Assembly (NCBI RefSeq): GCF_030814995.1
Contig: NZ_JAUSVX010000010.1
Location: 1 to 64,000, forward strand
DNA: 64,000 bases
Origin: Labrys wisconsinensis
Lineage (GTDB): Bacteria > Pseudomonadota > Alphaproteobacteria > Rhizobiales > Labraceae
Reading direction: 5' to 3'
The notes under the pieces are model-generated. The model was given only the letters and a program-made list of their open reading frames with translations. It ran no database searches and was not told the DNA's origin. This document shows positions 53,118-62,519 of the stretch, in pieces (position 1 is the first letter of the stretch; the number at the start of each line of letters is the position of its first letter). The translations under genes and the position numbers were made by a program.

Positions 53118-54944
53118 GCCCTGCAGCTTGCGCACCAGGCCGGCGGCGCCGTCCACCTCCAGCATGTCGCCGGAGCGCAGCCATTGCGTGGCGCCTTCGA
53201 GGCCGAGCACGCAGGGAATGCCGAAGGCCCGCGCTGCCATGGCCGTGGGCGAGAACGGGCCGCCGCGCTCGGCCACGACGGCCGAGGCCGTGGCGAAGGC
53301 GGCGAGCCAGCCCGGATCGGCATGGCGCGCCACCAGGATCTCGCCGGGCTGCAGCGCCTCTCCCCGCTCGCCCGCCAGCCGCGCCCGGCCGCGCACCAGG
53401 CCGGGCGAACCGGGCTGGCCGATGCGCTCCGGCCCGGCCGGCGCCGCAGCGAGGCCGAGCGTCGGCGGCATCGATCCGCCCGCCACGGCGCCGCGGACGA
53501 TCAGCCGCCGCGGCGGATCGGGCCGCGCCGATGCGGCGGCCATGTCCGCCCGCCGGACCGCGACGAGCCCGCGAAGGTCCGCCGTGGCGCCGCTGCCGCG
53601 GATGGCGCCCATGATCTCGGGCAGGGTGAGGAACAGCACGTCGCGCGGCCCGGCGATGAGGCCGTGGGCATGGAGCTGCCCGCCGATCGCCAGGACGAGC
53701 TTGCGGATGCGCCCGACCAGGCGGGCGTGCTCCCAGCGCAGGATCTCGCGTTCGTCGAGCCGCGCCTTCACCCAGGCCATGAGGCCGGCGCCCAGCAGGC
53801 GGCGCAGCGGCCGGCCGGCGAACAGCGCCTCGAGATCCGCCACGCCGTTCGCCGGGTCCGGCGCAGGCCGTCGCGCGGCGGCGGCGATCGCGGCGAGCAG
53901 GGGTCGCGGATCCTCGTCCAGCGGCACGCTCTCCAGCTTGAGCTCTGCGGGGCAGCGATCGGCGAAGCGTGCGAGATAGGCCGCGATCTCGCGCGCCAGC
54001 CCCGGATGCCTGGCGGGCGCAGCCCGATCGCCCGCCGCCAGGCGCGCGATCAGCACGGCATCGCCGGCGACCATCGCCGCCATCCGCCGGATGCGCCTCG
54101 CCGGCTCGGCCGCAAGGCCGCCGTCCCGCCCGAGCAGGATCTCCTGGTGCCGGGCGAGGCCCGCCGCCCCGGCCCAGCGGCCGAGCAGCCGGCGCGAGGC
54201 GCTCACCCCGATCACGCACAGCACGGCGTTGAGCGGCGGCGCGTCCCAGCGCTCGATGAGGTCCGCCTCGATCCGCCGATACTCGTGGGCCAGCGCCGAG
54301 AGCGGCATCGACTGAAGCTCATCGGCATGGTGGGCGAGCGCGGCGTCGATCCGCGCCCGGAAAGCCGCGACGGTGCGGCGCAGGAGGAGCGCCCGCCCGA
54401 GCAGACGCAGGCCGGGCCGCACCAGCCGCGCCCGGTCGACGAGCCCGGCAAGGCCGCGGCCCGGGCGGCGCGCGCCGATGGCCGCGACGATCTCCGGGGG
54501 CAGCGGCCTGTCGAGCCCCAGCACGGCGTCCATGGTGCCGCGGGTGGCGGCGAAGCCGGGCAGCAGCGCCAGGGCGCGGTACCAGCTGATGAGGTTGTCG
54601 TAGAGCCGCCCATCGACGCGCCCGATCAAGGCCTCGAACAGCTCGGCATGGGCGGCGATGCCGGTCTCGGGCACGCCGGCGGCCCGCAGCACGCTGCGCC
54701 AGGCGCTGGAGCGCATCCGCAGGGCGAAGCTCTGGGTCAGCGGCGTGACGCAGCCGGGATAGCTGCCCGCCATGCCGGAATCGTCGAGCACCGTGACGGC
54801 TGCGTCGGGGATCGGCAGGGCGGCGTCCTCCGCCGGCGCACGCGCCAGCCCGCGCCGGCGCTCCCCGCTCACGACGACGATCCGCCGCGATGCGCAAGCG
54901 CGGCCTGGCGGGGCGCGGGGGGCGGGTCTGGCGGCATGCGGCAT
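53115..54944 (-). CDS. PEP-utiliser mobile-domain protein lacking the phosphohistidine
   Basis: About 609 residues if started at 54944; the frame extends further but overlaps the divergent gene. The N-terminal part (GMAGSYPGCVTPLTQSFA) and central helices match the middle region of PEP-synthase-related proteins without an ATP-grasp domain. The last 80 residues are the swivelling mobile domain (EILVARHADPGW, IPCVLGLEGATQWL, MLEVDGAAGLV). The canonical His of the GGxxSHxA motif is Pro here (GGPFSPTAMAARA), so phosphotransfer by the usual route looks impossible. No partner ATP-grasp gene is adjacent. Function unknown. Confidence 0.75.
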   Translation of the reverse strand: MPHAARPAPRAPPGRACASRRIVVVSGERRRGLARAPAEDAALPIPDAAVTVLDDSGMAGSYPGCVTPLTQSFALRMRSSAWRSVLRAAGVPETGIAAHAELFEALIGRVDGRLYDNLISWYRALALLPGFAATRGTMDAVLGLDRPLPPEIVAAIGARRPGRGLAGLVDRARLVRPGLRLLGRALLLRRTVAAFRARIDAALAHHADELQSMPLSALAHEYRRIEADLIERWDAPPLNAVLCVIGVSASRRLLGRWAGAAGLARHQEILLGRDGGLAAEPARRIRRMAAMVAGDAVLIARLAAGDRAAPARHPGLAREIAAYLARFADRCPAELKLESVPLDEDPRPLLAAIAAAARRPAPDPANGVADLEALFAGRPLRRLLGAGLMAWVKARLDEREILRWEHARLVGRIRKLVLAIGGQLHAHGLIAGPRDVLFLTLPEIMGAIRGSGATADLRGLVAVRRADMAAASARPDPPRRLIVRGAVAGGSMPPTLGLAAAPAGPERIGQPGSPGLVRGRARLAGERGEALQPGEILVARHADPGWLAAFATASAVVAERGGPFSPTAMAARAFGIPCVLGLEGATQWLRSGDMLEVDGAAGLVRKLQG

Positions 54945-55140
54945 GTCCTGTCGGCAGGGTGTCGCTGCGGCAGCAGCGACGCGGCCTTCTAGCCCGGCAG
55001 CCCCCCGCCCGGGCGTGCGTTCCCGCACAGGGCGGACCGCGCCGACGGCGCGGCAATCGCCGCCCGGCAGCGCCTCCCCTCTTGACCTTGCCCGCGCATC
55101 GTCGTCTTTGCCCGCAACCGAACCCGCCAGAGATGCCCCG

Positions 55141-55929
55141 ATGCTGCGCTCACCCCTGATGAACGTGATGGTCAACGCCGTGCTCAAGGCCGGCAAAGGC
55201 CTCAAGCGCGACTTCGGCGAGGTGGAGAACCTGCAGGTCTCGGCCAAGGGGCCGGGGGATTTCGTCTCGATCGCCGACAAGAAGGCCGAGCGCGTGCTGC
55301 ACCAGGAGCTGGACAAGGCGCGCCCGGGCTACGGCTTCGTGATGGAGGAAGGCGGCGTGATCGAGGGTTCGGACAAGACCCATCGCTGGCACATCGACCC
55401 GCTCGACGGCACCACCAACTTCCTGCACGGCCTGCCGTTCTTCTCCACCTCCGTCGCCCTGGAGCGCGACGGCGTGCTGGTGGCCGGCGTCGTCTACAAC
55501 CCGGCGACCGAGGACCTGTTCGTGGCCGAGCGCGGCGCCGGCGCCTTCCACAACGACCGCCGCATCCGCGTCTCCGGCCGCCGCCTGATGGCGGAGGCGC
55601 TGGTCTGCGCCGCGGTCATGCAGATCGGCCGCGGCAACCATGCCACCAACCTCGCCGATGTCGGGGCGGTGATGGCCCGCGTCGCCGGCGTGCGCCACAT
55701 GGGCTCCGTCGCCCTGGAGCTCGCCTATGTCGCCGCCGGCCGCTTCGACGGGCTGGTGGAGCGCTGGCTCTCCTCCTGGGACATCGCCGCCGGCATCGTG
55801 CTGGTGCGCGAGGCCGGCGGCTTCGTCAGCGATCCCCGCGGCGGCGACACCATGCTGGCGAGCGGCGACGTCGTCGCCGGCAACGAGGCGATCCACAAGG
55901 GCATCCTCACCACCCTCGCCAAGGCTTGA
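55141..55929 (+). CDS. Inositol-1-monophosphatase family (SuhB-like) phosphatase
   Basis: 262 residues from the ATG at 55141. Mg-dependent phosphatase motifs: MEEGG (Glu), IDPLDGTTNFLHGLPFF (Asp, Asp) and SWDIAAGIVLVREAGG (Asp). Complete family length. It hydrolyses inositol or related sugar monophosphates in the cytoplasm; SuhB-type members also act in rRNA transcription. The tRNA gene lies 52 bp downstream. Confidence 0.9.
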   Translation: MLRSPLMNVMVNAVLKAGKGLKRDFGEVENLQVSAKGPGDFVSIADKKAERVLHQELDKARPGYGFVMEEGGVIEGSDKTHRWHIDPLDGTTNFLHGLPFFSTSVALERDGVLVAGVVYNPATEDLFVAERGAGAFHNDRRIRVSGRRLMAEALVCAAVMQIGRGNHATNLADVGAVMARVAGVRHMGSVALELAYVAAGRFDGLVERWLSSWDIAAGIVLVREAGGFVSDPRGGDTMLASGDVVAGNEAIHKGILTTLAKA

Positions 55930-55981
55930 CACCGCCCTTCGCCCGATCCATAACGCCGGCCGTTCGCACTTGCGGCGACGT

Positions 55982-56058
55982 GGCGGGGTAGCTCAGCTGG
56001 TTAGAGCAGCGGAATCATAATCCGCGTGTCGGTGGTTCGAGTCCACTCCTCGCTACCA
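55982..56058 (+). tRNA. tRNA-Met (anticodon CAT)
   Basis: 77 bases, folding into a full cloverleaf: acceptor GGCGGGG/CCTCGCT (two G-T pairs), D arm GCTC/GAGC, anticodon stem GCGGA/TCCGC with loop ATCATAA, T arm GGTGG/CCACT with TTCGAGT, and an encoded CCA end. The acceptor starts with a normal pair, so it is the elongator rather than the initiator form. An Ile-decoding (lysidine-modified) CAT tRNA cannot be fully excluded by eye. Confidence 0.9.
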
Positions 56059-56094
56059 TTCCTCCCCACACTGCGCGTGCCCGGTTCGGGGATG

Positions 56095-56400
56095 TCCTGC
56101 TCCTCGGGAGGCGTCAGGCCTGCCTTGATCTCGGCGAGGGCGCCGTTCGTCGCCGTCTCATTGTCGAGAGAGATGATCGTGTCATCGGATGGCAGCTTGC
56201 CTTCGATGTCGCGAAGCCGTAGCAGAACGTTCCATACGGCGCCGAGAAGTCGATCGCCTCCTCGCGCTTCGCTGTGATGGTCAGCGAGCCGATGAAGGGC
56301 CGCAAGCTCCGTGTCGAGCCCTCGCCGGCCTTCGTCCGCATCGATGACGATGCCGCAATCAATCCGATCGGCCTTCTCAGACGCCTTCGAGGAGCTCTGC
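56095..56400 (-). pseudogene. Decayed amino-acid-type solute-binding protein fragment
   Basis: On the minus strand, one frame reads IGSLTITAKREEAIDFSAPYGTF..GFAT, and then a different frame reads LPSDDTIISLDNETATNGALAEIKAGLTPPEE. Both are consecutive family 3 (polar amino acid) solute-binding protein segments, so there is a frameshift between them. There is no start, signal peptide or full length. It lies just beside the tRNA gene and ends near the ROK kinase gene. A remnant left by deletion or transfer. Confidence 0.6.
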
Positions 56401-56415
56401 TAGCCGGATGAGGCT

Positions 56416-57354
56416 CTATTCGATCTCCGCCGCGATCATCGCGGCTCCCACCAATCCCGCATCGTCGCCGAGCTCGGCGGCAAGGATCTCGGCGGGCGGG
56501 AAGCCGGCCAGCAGGCCTGCGCGCAGGGCCGAGGCCATGTCCGCCTGCAGGAGGTCGAAGAGGGCGGACATCCCTCCCCCCATGATGATCCGGCTCGGCG
56601 AATAGCAGTGCTGCACGTTGGCGAAGCCCATGCCGAGAAGGCGCGCGAAGTCCGCCAGCAGCGCCAGCGCGCGTTCGTCGCCCTCGCGCGCGGCCTGCGC
56701 CACGTGGAAGGCCGTGACGGCCTCCCCTCCCGCCAGGACGGCGATGCGGGACGAAGGCTCGGCGGCGACGGCCGCCCGCGCCCTGCCGGCCAGCGCCGTG
56801 CCGGAGGCCACCGCCTGCCAGCAGCCGTAGCGCCCGCAGGCGCATGGCTCGGAGGAGTCGGTCACATGGGTGTGGCCGACCTCGCCCGCGAGGCCGCCGA
56901 TCCCCCGGATGAGGCGTCCGTCGACGATCATCCCGCCGCCGATGCCGGTCCCGACGGTGACATAGGCAAGATTGTCGCAGCCACGGCCGGCGCCCGCGCG
57001 CCATTCGCCGAGGGCGGCGGCCTTGGCATCATTTTCGAGAAGGCAGGGCAGGCCCGACGCCCGCGACACCGCCTCGGCCAGCGGAACATGGCCCCAGCCC
57101 GCCAGCGCGGGAATGTTGAGCACCGTCCCGGTGGCGGCGTCGATGGCGCCGGGCACGCCGATGCCGACGCCCCGGGTTCCTGGCTCGCGCAGCCGCCCGA
57201 CCAGATCCGCCATCTGGCGCATGACCGCCTCCGGCCCGGCCTGCGACGTCTGCCGCCGCTCGGCCGCGAGGATGCGTCCTTGCGCATCGACGCGGGCGCA
57301 GCGCACATGCGTGCCGCCGAGATCGATGCCGATATGGCTCCTGGCATGCGCCAT
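56416..57354 (-). CDS. ROK-family sugar kinase
   Basis: 312 residues. ATP site GIDLGGTHVRCARVD, catalytic ENDAKAAALGEW (Asp), GTGIGGGMI, and the zinc cluster GHTHVT..CACGRYGCWQ, where the usual Glu after the last Cys is Gln. ROK kinases phosphorylate glucose, N-acetylglucosamine, N-acetylmannosamine or similar sugars in the cytoplasm. Fifteen bases after the SIS gene, in the operon SIS, ATPase, M81 and regulator; so it probably acts on the imported (amino)sugar. Confidence 0.88.
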   Translation of the reverse strand: MAHARSHIGIDLGGTHVRCARVDAQGRILAAERRQTSQAGPEAVMRQMADLVGRLREPGTRGVGIGVPGAIDAATGTVLNIPALAGWGHVPLAEAVSRASGLPCLLENDAKAAALGEWRAGAGRGCDNLAYVTVGTGIGGGMIVDGRLIRGIGGLAGEVGHTHVTDSSEPCACGRYGCWQAVASGTALAGRARAAVAAEPSSRIAVLAGGEAVTAFHVAQAAREGDERALALLADFARLLGMGFANVQHCYSPSRIIMGGGMSALFDLLQADMASALRAGLLAGFPPAEILAAELGDDAGLVGAAMIAAEIE

Positions 57355-57369
57355 CCCGCGGGCCTCCGC

Positions 57370-58377
57370 TCAGATCGTCACCTTGCTGGTCCTCAGCGGC
57401 GTGCCGACATCGCCTTCGACGCGCCGAAGGGCGACGGCGATGTTGAGGGGCTGCAGCGCCAGCAGCATGGATGCCGCCGCCGCGATGCCGCCATCGACGG
57501 GCAGCGCCACCGTCGTCGTTCCGGCGATGGCCGGCTGGCCGCTGGCGTCGAGCACCACCGTCGGGCAGCCCGCATCGAGCGTCGCCTCGGCCAGCGCTCC
57601 GACCAGCTCGCCGTCCGGCCCGGCGCTGCGCAGGAGCACGATGGCGAGGCCCGGCCGCAGCACCTCGAACGGACCGTGGCGAAACTGCCCGCCTTCGAAG
57701 CCGATCGTCACGACGCGCGCCAGCTCCATCATCGAGAGGGCGGCGCTGCCGGCAACGCCCGCCATGGCACCATAGCCGGCAAAGATCACCGCCTCGCAGG
57801 GCGCCAGCGCCTGGTCCACCGCGTCGATGGCCGGCACATCCGCCTTTTCGAAGACGGCCCGCAGCGCGCCCATCGGCGCGCCGAGGGCTTCCAGGATGGC
57901 GCCGTGCATGGCGATGGTGAGGATGATGGAGCGCGTGGCTGCAAAGGCCTGCTCGGCGCCGCCATGCGCCACCAGGGCGGCCTTGCACGCCCTGGCGAGC
58001 GGGCTCTCTGCGTCCAGGGTGAGCGCGAATGTCTCGCCCGCGACTGCCGGCGTCCGCAGCAGCTGCACGATTTCGCCGGACCGGCCCGACTGGGACGCGA
58101 TGATGAGCGTGCGCGATGCGTCGGGCAGCGGCGCGGACAGCAGCTCGGATGCCGTCATCGCCCGGCAATCGAAGCCCAGCCTGCGGTAGAGCGGCGCCAC
58201 GACGGCGCTGACGTGATGGGAGCCGCCCATGGCGCAGAGCAGGACGCTGCCGGTGCGGCGGATGCTGGCGGCGACAGCGGCCGCTGCCGCGCGACTGCCG
58301 TCCAGCGTGGCCAGCGCATCGCTGCATTGCCGGCTCATCTCCGCCTGCATGCGGCGAAGGCCTTCATGGTCATGCAT
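57370..58377 (-). CDS. SIS-domain aminosugar isomerase/deaminase-like protein
   Basis: 335 residues from the ATG at 58377 with GGAG upstream; a GTG at 58419 overlapping the ATPase stop is the alternative. Two SIS domains: LLCAMGGSHHVSAVVAPL with SQSGRSGEIVQLL, and the second with FAGYGAMAGVAGSAAL and FEGGQFRHGPFEVL, the latter like the GlmS/AgaS sugar-phosphate loop. Lacks the glutaminase domain. Likely isomerises or deaminates an aminosugar or fructosamine phosphate after the ROK kinase step. Confidence 0.8.
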   Translation of the reverse strand: MHDHEGLRRMQAEMSRQCSDALATLDGSRAAAAAVAASIRRTGSVLLCAMGGSHHVSAVVAPLYRRLGFDCRAMTASELLSAPLPDASRTLIIASQSGRSGEIVQLLRTPAVAGETFALTLDAESPLARACKAALVAHGGAEQAFAATRSIILTIAMHGAILEALGAPMGALRAVFEKADVPAIDAVDQALAPCEAVIFAGYGAMAGVAGSAALSMMELARVVTIGFEGGQFRHGPFEVLRPGLAIVLLRSAGPDGELVGALAEATLDAGCPTVVLDASGQPAIAGTTTVALPVDGGIAAAASMLLALQPLNIAVALRRVEGDVGTPLRTSKVTI

Positions 58378-58415
58378 CTTGAAACTCCGGATCGGGACAT
58401 TGGGACATAGGATGG

Positions 58416-59504
58416 TCACTGCACGATGGCGCCGGTCTCGGCATCCGCCAGGCAGAGCTTCTCGGTCTGAACGGAGAGGACGAGAGGCGCCCCCGCCACC
58501 AGGCGCGGATCGGGATCGAGGCGGGCCACGACCGGCGTGCCGGCGATCACGGCGTGCACCAGCGTTTCCATGCCCAGCGGCTCGATCACGCCCGCCTGCA
58601 CGCTGAGGCCCTCGGCTTGCGGTGCCGCCAGGCTGAAATGCTCGGGCCGGACGCCGGCCAGCACCCTTCGTCCGGCAAGCCGGGCGAAGCTCTCCGCCTT
58701 CGCGGCCGGCACCGGCACCACGCCGCTGTCGCCGAGGCGCAGGGCCGGCGCTCCCCGCTCGGAGACGATCTCGGCGGCAATGAAGTTCATGCCGGGCGAA
58801 CCGATGAAGCCGGCCACGAAGACGGTCGCCGGCTCGAGGTAGAGATGCTGCGGCGGCGCGATCTGCTCGATCCGCCCCTTGTTCATCACCACCACCCTGT
58901 CGGCGAGCGTCATCGCCTCGACCTGGTCATGGGTGACATAGATCGTCGTCGTCGGCACGCGCGTATGCAGCTGCTTGATCTCGGCACGCATCTGCACCCG
59001 CAGCTTGGCATCGAGGTTGGAGAGCGGCTCGTCGAACAGGAAGACCTTGGGATTGCGGATCAGCGCGCGGCCCATGGCGACGCGCTGGCGCTGGCCGCCC
59101 GACAATTGCCGCGGCTTGCGATCAAGCAGGGCGGTGATCTCGAGAATCTCGGCCGTCTCGTGCACGCGACGCCGGATCTCCTCGCGCGGGGTCCGCCGCA
59201 GCTTGAGGCCGAAGGCAATGTTGTCGGCCACGCTGAGGTGGGGATAGAGCGCGTAGTTCTGGAACACCATGGCGATGTCGCGCTCGCCCGGCTCGAGCTC
59301 GTTGACCCGGGCGCCGCCGATGCGGATCTCGCCGTCGGTGATCTCTTCCAGGCCCGCCACCATGCGCAGCGTCGTCGACTTGCCGCACCCCGACGGCCCG
59401 ACCAGGACCACGAACTCGCCCTCGGCGATGTCGAGATCGATGCCGTGCACGGTCCGGACGCCGTCATAGGCCTTGACCACCTTGCGAAGCGACACGTCAG
59501 CCAA
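58416..59504 (-). CDS. ABC transporter ATPase, UgpC/MalK type
   Basis: 362 residues if started at the TTG at 59504, which gives the family-typical [15 protein letters not shown] and has CCGGAG about 11 bases upstream; another TTG at 59531 has no ribosome site. Walker [10 protein letters not shown], signature [14 protein letters not shown], Walker [11 protein letters not shown], and a TOBE end. It energises the importer whose binding protein and permease start at 62520 on the other strand. Confidence 0.88.
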   Translation of the reverse strand: MADVSLRKVVKAYDGVRTVHGIDLDIAEGEFVVLVGPSGCGKSTTLRMVAGLEEITDGEIRIGGARVNELEPGERDIAMVFQNYALYPHLSVADNIAFGLKLRRTPREEIRRRVHETAEILEITALLDRKPRQLSGGQRQRVAMGRALIRNPKVFLFDEPLSNLDAKLRVQMRAEIKQLHTRVPTTTIYVTHDQVEAMTLADRVVVMNKGRIEQIAPPQHLYLEPATVFVAGFIGSPGMNFIAAEIVSERGAPALRLGDSGVVPVPAAKAESFARLAGRRVLAGVRPEHFSLAAPQAEGLSVQAGVIEPLGMETLVHAVIAGTPVVARLDPDPRLVAGAPLVLSVQTEKLCLADAETGAIVQ

Positions 59505-59547
59505 GAGCGGGGTCTCCGGTGGGAGGGACAATCATCGGCGGCCGGCC

Positions 59548-61035
59548 TCAGTCGGTATAGAGGGCATCCGCGGCCCGCCAGTCGAAATCCCCGTCGAGCG
59601 GCATGGTCGGGCGCGGCAAGGCGCTCCAGCGCAGCCGGGTCATGTCGAGCTGCGACGTGCCGTCGCTCAGCAGGAGGATATGCCGCGCCCGGATATCTTC
59701 CAGCTGGGGATGGAGATAGCCGAGCTTGACCACATAGGCCTTGTGGGCGGCGGGATCGACGCCCATGGCGCGCAAATGATGCGGCGTGGTGATGCCGATG
59801 GAGCGGGCATGGAAGGTGGCCTGCACGCCGCCGATGCTGACGCGCGCCCACGCGCTCTCCACGGAGCGATAGGGCTGGAACCCCGGCAGGTCCAGCGTGG
59901 CGCCGCAGGCCTCGACCCGGGCGAGAACCCGCATGGCGGTCCGCGGGCGCGAGATGTGCTCGGCGCCGAGCTCGATCTCGATCTCGCTCCCGACCCCGGC
60001 GGCCGTCAGCCGCTCGACGGTCCTCGGCGCGGTGATGCCGGCGACCACGATATCGCTCACACGAGGATCGCGCAGGGCCGCCTGCAGCACCAGGGTCAGG
60101 TCGCCGGCCGCGCCCGCGGTGGTGTTGTCACCGGAATCGGAGACATAGACCGGCCGCTCCGGGCATTCCATCGCCCGGCGCAGGCCTTCCTCGACCTCGG
60201 CCGTCTCCATGCGCAGCCTGAAATCGTGGCGCCGGTCCCAGATGCGGCTGGCGAGATCCATCGCGGCGCGGCGGGCCACGTCGGGATCGCCGTCGCTGAC
60301 CGCGACGGCCGTCACCGCCGTCCAGGGCCGGTCGTTCCAGGCGAAGCCGACGAGGATGTTGCTCTCCATCAGGCCGTCCCGGCCGTCCAGCGCGGCAAGG
60401 CCGCCATAGAGCTCGTCCGCCGGCGGCAGGTTGGTGACCGCGATCTCGCCCGGCAGCAGGATCGGGATGCTGACCGCCGCCTTGCGCGGCTTCAGGCCCT
60501 GCCTGAGGACGCGCAGGAGCTGGTCGGCGGCACGGAAGCCGGTCTGCCGGTCGTCGCGGTGCGGCGCCGTGCGCAGCACGCTGAACACCGTCGCCGCCCG
60601 CAGCAAGTCCGGCGTCATGTCGCCGTGCAGGTCGAGCGCGACGCCGATCGGCACGTCCGGGCCGACGCAGGCGCGCACGGCGCCGATGAAGTCGGTATCG
60701 GCATCGAGGCCGAGGCCCGTGACCTCCAGCGCGCCGTGATTGGCGACGAGCACGCCGTCGAACGGTCCCTGCTCTCGCAGCAGGTCCAGGGTCTTGTCCT
60801 TGATCCGGCCATAGGCCTCGGCCGTCATCGCCCCGCCCGGCAGGGCGGTGGCCCAATAGAGCGGCACGGCCTCGACGCCCGGCTCCGTCTTCAGGCGGTC
60901 GAGCATGCCGCGGATCATCCAGACGTCGCCCTGCGCGATGTCCCGGCTGGAATAGTGCTGCACGGCGTCCCAATCGGTCGGCTGCGGTGAGGCGAGCATG
61001 ATCTCGATCGACAGGCCGACGATGGCAATGCGCAT
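59548..61035 (-). CDS. M81 family metalloprotein (MlrC-like), second copy
   Basis: 495 residues from the ATG at 61035, with AAAGGA upstream. Family landmarks: ANHGALEV, ALDLHGDMT (metal Asp and His), SDSGDNTTAGAAGD and FHARSIGITTPHHLRAMG. It differs from the copy at 35521 in its N-terminus and loops, so the two are paralogues rather than a recent duplication. It lies between the ATPase and regulator genes, suggesting that it processes the imported solute. Confidence 0.83.
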   Translation of the reverse strand: MRIAIVGLSIEIMLASPQPTDWDAVQHYSSRDIAQGDVWMIRGMLDRLKTEPGVEAVPLYWATALPGGAMTAEAYGRIKDKTLDLLREQGPFDGVLVANHGALEVTGLGLDADTDFIGAVRACVGPDVPIGVALDLHGDMTPDLLRAATVFSVLRTAPHRDDRQTGFRAADQLLRVLRQGLKPRKAAVSIPILLPGEIAVTNLPPADELYGGLAALDGRDGLMESNILVGFAWNDRPWTAVTAVAVSDGDPDVARRAAMDLASRIWDRRHDFRLRMETAEVEEGLRRAMECPERPVYVSDSGDNTTAGAAGDLTLVLQAALRDPRVSDIVVAGITAPRTVERLTAAGVGSEIEIELGAEHISRPRTAMRVLARVEACGATLDLPGFQPYRSVESAWARVSIGGVQATFHARSIGITTPHHLRAMGVDPAAHKAYVVKLGYLHPQLEDIRARHILLLSDGTSQLDMTRLRWSALPRPTMPLDGDFDWRAADALYTD

Positions 61036-61061
61036 GTCCATATCCTTTGGGGCGATGGCAC

Positions 61062-62222
61062 TCAGGGAAGAACGCTGGAGGATTGCAGGCCGGTGACGCC
61101 GTCCAGGGCGAGCGCGATGCCGCCGAGATAGGGCTTCACCGCCGAGATCTCGGAAAAGGTCACCCGGCTGCGCGCATGCATCGAGGGATGCGCCTGGCGC
61201 TTGAGCGAGGGCTCCAGGCTCGGGCGCAGATAGGTCTCGGCGCGCGCCATGTCGCCGCCGAGCACGACCACCGGCGGATTGAAGGTGTTGACCAGGTTGG
61301 AGAGCGCCGTGCCCAGCACCTCGCCGGCGAGCGAGAAGGCATCGAGCACGGCGGGATCGCCGTCCCCTGCCCTCGCCAGGATCTCGTCGAAGGCATGCAC
61401 CGCCCGCCCGCCCACGGCGCTCGCATGGGCGGCGAGGGCCTTTTCCGAGAGATAGGCCGACAGGCAGCCCGAGGCGCCGCACGAGCACAGCCGCCCCTGC
61501 GGCACCACCTTGAGATGGCCGAGCTCGCCCGCGAGCCCCTCGGCGCCCAGATACATCGCGCCGCCCAGGAACAGCGCGCCGCCCACGCCCGAGCCGGAGA
61601 AGAGATAGACGAAATCGTCGACATCGACGCAGCTGCCGAACATGCGCTCGGCCATAGCAGCCGCCTTGCCGTCATTGCCGACATAGATCGGCGCCTTCAC
61701 CGTGCGCTGCAGCCGCTCCAGCACCGGAATGTCGTGCCAGCCGAGGACCGGCGCATGGACGAGGCTGCCGTCGTGCCGCACCAGGCCGGGCAGCGAGACA
61801 CCGACGCCGAGCAGCGGCGTCGATCGCAGGCCGTCGCCGATCACGGCCTCGATCCCCTCGGCCACCTCGGCCTCCAGCCTCTCGACCGCGCCGTCGAAAG
61901 GCCGGCGCCGATGCACCAGAGGCGCGCCGTCGAGCCCGGCGGCCACGAAGGCGATCTCCTCCGCCTCGACCTGCACGCCGACGAGAAGGCCGCTATGCGG
62001 CGAGATGGCGAGCCCCTCCGCCGGCCGCCCCGGACGGTTTCCGGCCGCCTGCGCCGAGCGGATGATCAGCCCCAGCTCGTCGAACCGGTTGACGATGGAG
62101 GATACGGTCGACTTGTCGAAACCCGTCTTGCGCACGATGTCGCGCTGCGAGGTCTGCGGCTCGATGCGGATGCAATGGAAGATGGCGTTGGCGTGGTAGC
62201 GCCTGATGTCCGAGACCTTCAC
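61062..62222 (-). CDS. ROK-family transcriptional regulator (NagC/XylR-like)
   Basis: 386 residues with a GTG start at 62222. The N-terminal winged helix reads TSQRDIVRKTGFDKSTVSSIVNRFDELGLI. The ROK part has VGNDGKAAAMAE, GSGVGGALFLGG and the zinc motif CSCGASGCLSAY. Such regulators release DNA when they bind a sugar. The gene is divergent from the binding-protein gene, and the gap holds two AT-rich palindromes that are its likely operators. Confidence 0.87.
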   Translation of the reverse strand: MKVSDIRRYHANAIFHCIRIEPQTSQRDIVRKTGFDKSTVSSIVNRFDELGLIIRSAQAAGNRPGRPAEGLAISPHSGLLVGVQVEAEEIAFVAAGLDGAPLVHRRRPFDGAVERLEAEVAEGIEAVIGDGLRSTPLLGVGVSLPGLVRHDGSLVHAPVLGWHDIPVLERLQRTVKAPIYVGNDGKAAAMAERMFGSCVDVDDFVYLFSGSGVGGALFLGGAMYLGAEGLAGELGHLKVVPQGRLCSCGASGCLSAYLSEKALAAHASAVGGRAVHAFDEILARAGDGDPAVLDAFSLAGEVLGTALSNLVNTFNPPVVVLGGDMARAETYLRPSLEPSLKRQAHPSMHARSRVTFSEISAVKPYLGGIALALDGVTGLQSSSVLP

Positions 62223-62236
62223 CAGCCGGCGACCTT

Positions 62237-62257
62237 TTTTTCTTTAAGTCAGAAAAA
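62237..62257. promoter_or_regulatory. Palindrome TTTTTCT-N7-AGAAAAA (regulator-proximal operator)
   Basis: Seven-base arms are exact. It lies 15 bp upstream of the ROK regulator start and resembles the second palindrome at 62441. A probable operator for autorepression. Confidence 0.5.
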
Positions 62258-62440
62258 CTTTGGCGAACTCGAGCCGGAGTGTCAATGGCCCATGGGCGCG
62301 ACATTCGATAAATTCAGTGACATTATTGGTGGAAGTGCGAAATCATCGATCCGATGCCCCAGAAGTCAGGCGCTTTGCGAAACTTCGATCGGCACATCGG
62401 CGTGGGGAGCCCATTGACAGCCATCGAGTTTGAGCGCAGT

Positions 62441-62459
62441 TTTTCTTTAGCGAAGAAAA
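62441..62459. promoter_or_regulatory. Palindrome TTTTCTT-N5-AAGAAAA (transporter-proximal operator)
   Basis: Seven-base arms are exact. It shares the TTTTTCTTTA core with the site at 62237. A TTGACA at 62414-62419 lies just upstream and may be the -35 of the binding-protein promoter, so the site would block transcription when occupied. The region between the two palindromes (62258-62413) holds no gene. Confidence 0.5.
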
Positions 62460-62519
62460 TATCGCGCCGATGACCCTCAGAGGTCACGGAACAGAGACAG
62501 CCACCGTCTGGAGAAGATC

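Noticed and set aside
55982-56058. tRNA as an active integrative-element attachment site
   Set aside because: No integrase gene and no second copy of the tRNA 3' end is visible in the window; only a weak scar remains.
59548-61488. Apparent N-terminal extension of the second M81 protein
   Set aside because: The extension is the regulator gene out of frame; MRIAIVG at 61035 has a ribosome site.
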